Positions 6,365 to 6,983 of a stretch of 6,983 bases of DNA are shown here, piece by piece. A program made the position numbers and the translations under genes. The notes below the pieces were generated by a model that saw nothing but the letters and a program-made list of their open reading frames with translations, was not told the origin of the DNA and made no database searches. Positions within the stretch are counted from its first letter, which is position 1. Each line of letters begins with the position of its first letter. Source of the DNA: Desulfamplus sp. (GTDB taxonomy: Bacteria; Desulfobacterota; Desulfobacteria; Desulfobacterales; Desulfobacteraceae); contig JADGBP010000116.1 of NCBI GenBank assembly GCA_015231395.1, forward strand, positions 1 to 6,983, in the 5' to 3' direction.

Positions 6365-6955
6365 TTATTTAGTCCAGATAAGTTTTCCTTGTTCCTTCAA
6401 ATCTCTTTGATAGCGATACACGGTAGCCTCTCCAACACCTAATGCTTTTGCTATTTCCTTAACGGGTTTATTTTTATTTTGTAACGCCTCAAAAGCTATA
6501 GATTTTTTTTCATCGGTTAATGCATTTGGACGCCCACCTTTTCTTCCTCGTGCTCTGGCAGAAGCAAGTCCAGCCATAGTTCTTTCTCGAATCCTGTCCC
6601 GTTCGTGTTCCGCGAGCAATGCAAACATACCAAAAACGAGCCTGCCATTTGAAGATGTCGTGTCAAAGATGTCTTCGGTAAGACTTTTAAAGCCTATATT
6701 GCGTTGTCTAAGGTCATCAATAATATTTAAAAGATCTACAGTCGAACGCCCTAAACGATCTGATTTCCAAACGACAAGGGTGTCCTCTTCTCTTATATAA
6801 TCCAGGCATTCAGACAAACCTGGTCTCTCCGACTTTGCTCCGCTGGCAATGTCTTTAAATATTTTATAGCAACCTGCAGCAGTTAAGCTATCTTCTTGTA
6901 ATTCGAGATTTTGTTTATCTGTACTAACACGAATATACCCGATATATTTTCCCAT
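6365..6955 (-). CDS. tnpR: Serine recombinase (resolvase/invertase family, TnpR-like)
   Basis: A small site-specific serine recombinase. In Tn3-family transposons this protein resolves the cointegrate at the res site after replicative transposition. The 196 aa include YIRVSTDKQ with the nucleophile Ser11 and Arg9, then WKSDRLGRS with Asp66, Arg67 and Arg70, matching the conserved active-site spacing of the gamma-delta resolvase. A long dimerisation (E) helix around 101-137 (LVFGMFALLAEHERDRIRER) is followed by the minor-groove arm GRKGGRP (137-143) and a C-terminal HTH (KPVKEIAKALGVGEATVYRY, 163-182). The start is supported by AAGGA five bases upstream of ATG 6955-6953. It is complete and undisrupted. 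Invertase-type proteins look alike, so the resolvase role depends on the nearby Tn3-like repeat. It reads towards the transposon end, so res and tnpA should lie to the right. Confidence 0.9.
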   Translation of the reverse strand: MGKYIGYIRVSTDKQNLELQEDSLTAAGCYKIFKDIASGAKSERPGLSECLDYIREEDTLVVWKSDRLGRSTVDLLNIIDDLRQRNIGFKSLTEDIFDTTSSNGRLVFGMFALLAEHERDRIRERTMAGLASARARGRKGGRPNALTDEKKSIAFEALQNKNKPVKEIAKALGVGEATVYRYQRDLKEQGKLIWTK

Positions 6956-6983
6956 ATCTTTCCTTCAGAAAATTCTTGATTAT

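Larger units (their letters stand above)
6184..6983. mobile_element. Tn3-family-like transposon, one end (partial)
   Basis: Begins with a probable 38-bp terminal repeat exactly where the regulator homology stops and contains a serine resolvase gene transcribed towards that end. The element continues past the right edge, where a tnpA transposase and the res site would be expected. The family call rests on the repeat plus the resolvase; no transposase is visible. Confidence 0.65.

Noticed and set aside
1..6983. CRISPR array, tRNA, rRNA, or a new defence or retron system
   Set aside because: No regularly spaced repeats, no tRNA cloverleaf or rRNA-like stretch. The reverse transcriptase is clearly explained by a group II intron with domains V and VI.

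Overview
The window reads as a mobile-element pile-up in a bacterial chromosome or large plasmid of low-to-moderate GC. The PAS-PAS-AAA+ regulator resembles enhancer-binding regulators common in Deltaproteobacteria/Desulfobacterota. That taxonomic guess is an inference from protein style and is weak. Two host genes are recognisable, and both are broken by insertions of different classes.

Layout: (1) 1-700 is the left end of an IS21-family insertion sequence, with the N-terminal 178 codons of the transposase IstA on the minus strand, running off the window. (2) 701-787 is a short plus-strand exon of an SNF2-family helicase (motif Ia region). (3) 788-3351 is a complete group II intron: 5' GUGCG, domains I-III, a 618-residue reverse transcriptase/maturase with an HNH nuclease domain inside domain IV, domain V, and domain VI with a bulged branch-point A. 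(4) 3352-4488 is the rest of the helicase (DECH box to the C terminus). Joining 787 to 3352 gives an uninterrupted, family-typical reading frame (...KNEIEK + WSHSTYE...), which fixes the intron ends to the base. (5) 4489-4919 is an AT-rich intergenic region with a hairpin terminator and candidate promoter elements. (6) 4920-6182 is the first 421 codons of a sigma54-type regulator, cut off just after Walker A. (7) From 6184 there is a Tn3-family-like terminal inverted repeat followed by a minus-strand serine resolvase gene; the element runs off the right edge.

How the parts relate: the helicase has two interruptions. The intron is in sense orientation and looks splicing-competent, so it need not destroy the gene. 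The IS21 element lies antisense between helicase motif I (not in the window) and motif Ia, and should inactivate it. The missing N-terminal half is predicted beyond the far side of the IS, to the left. The regulator lost its sigma54-contact loop, Walker B and DNA-binding domain to the Tn3-like insertion and should be non-functional. I see no new defence or metabolic system. The most informative content is the precisely definable intron in a helicase gene and the three stacked element classes.
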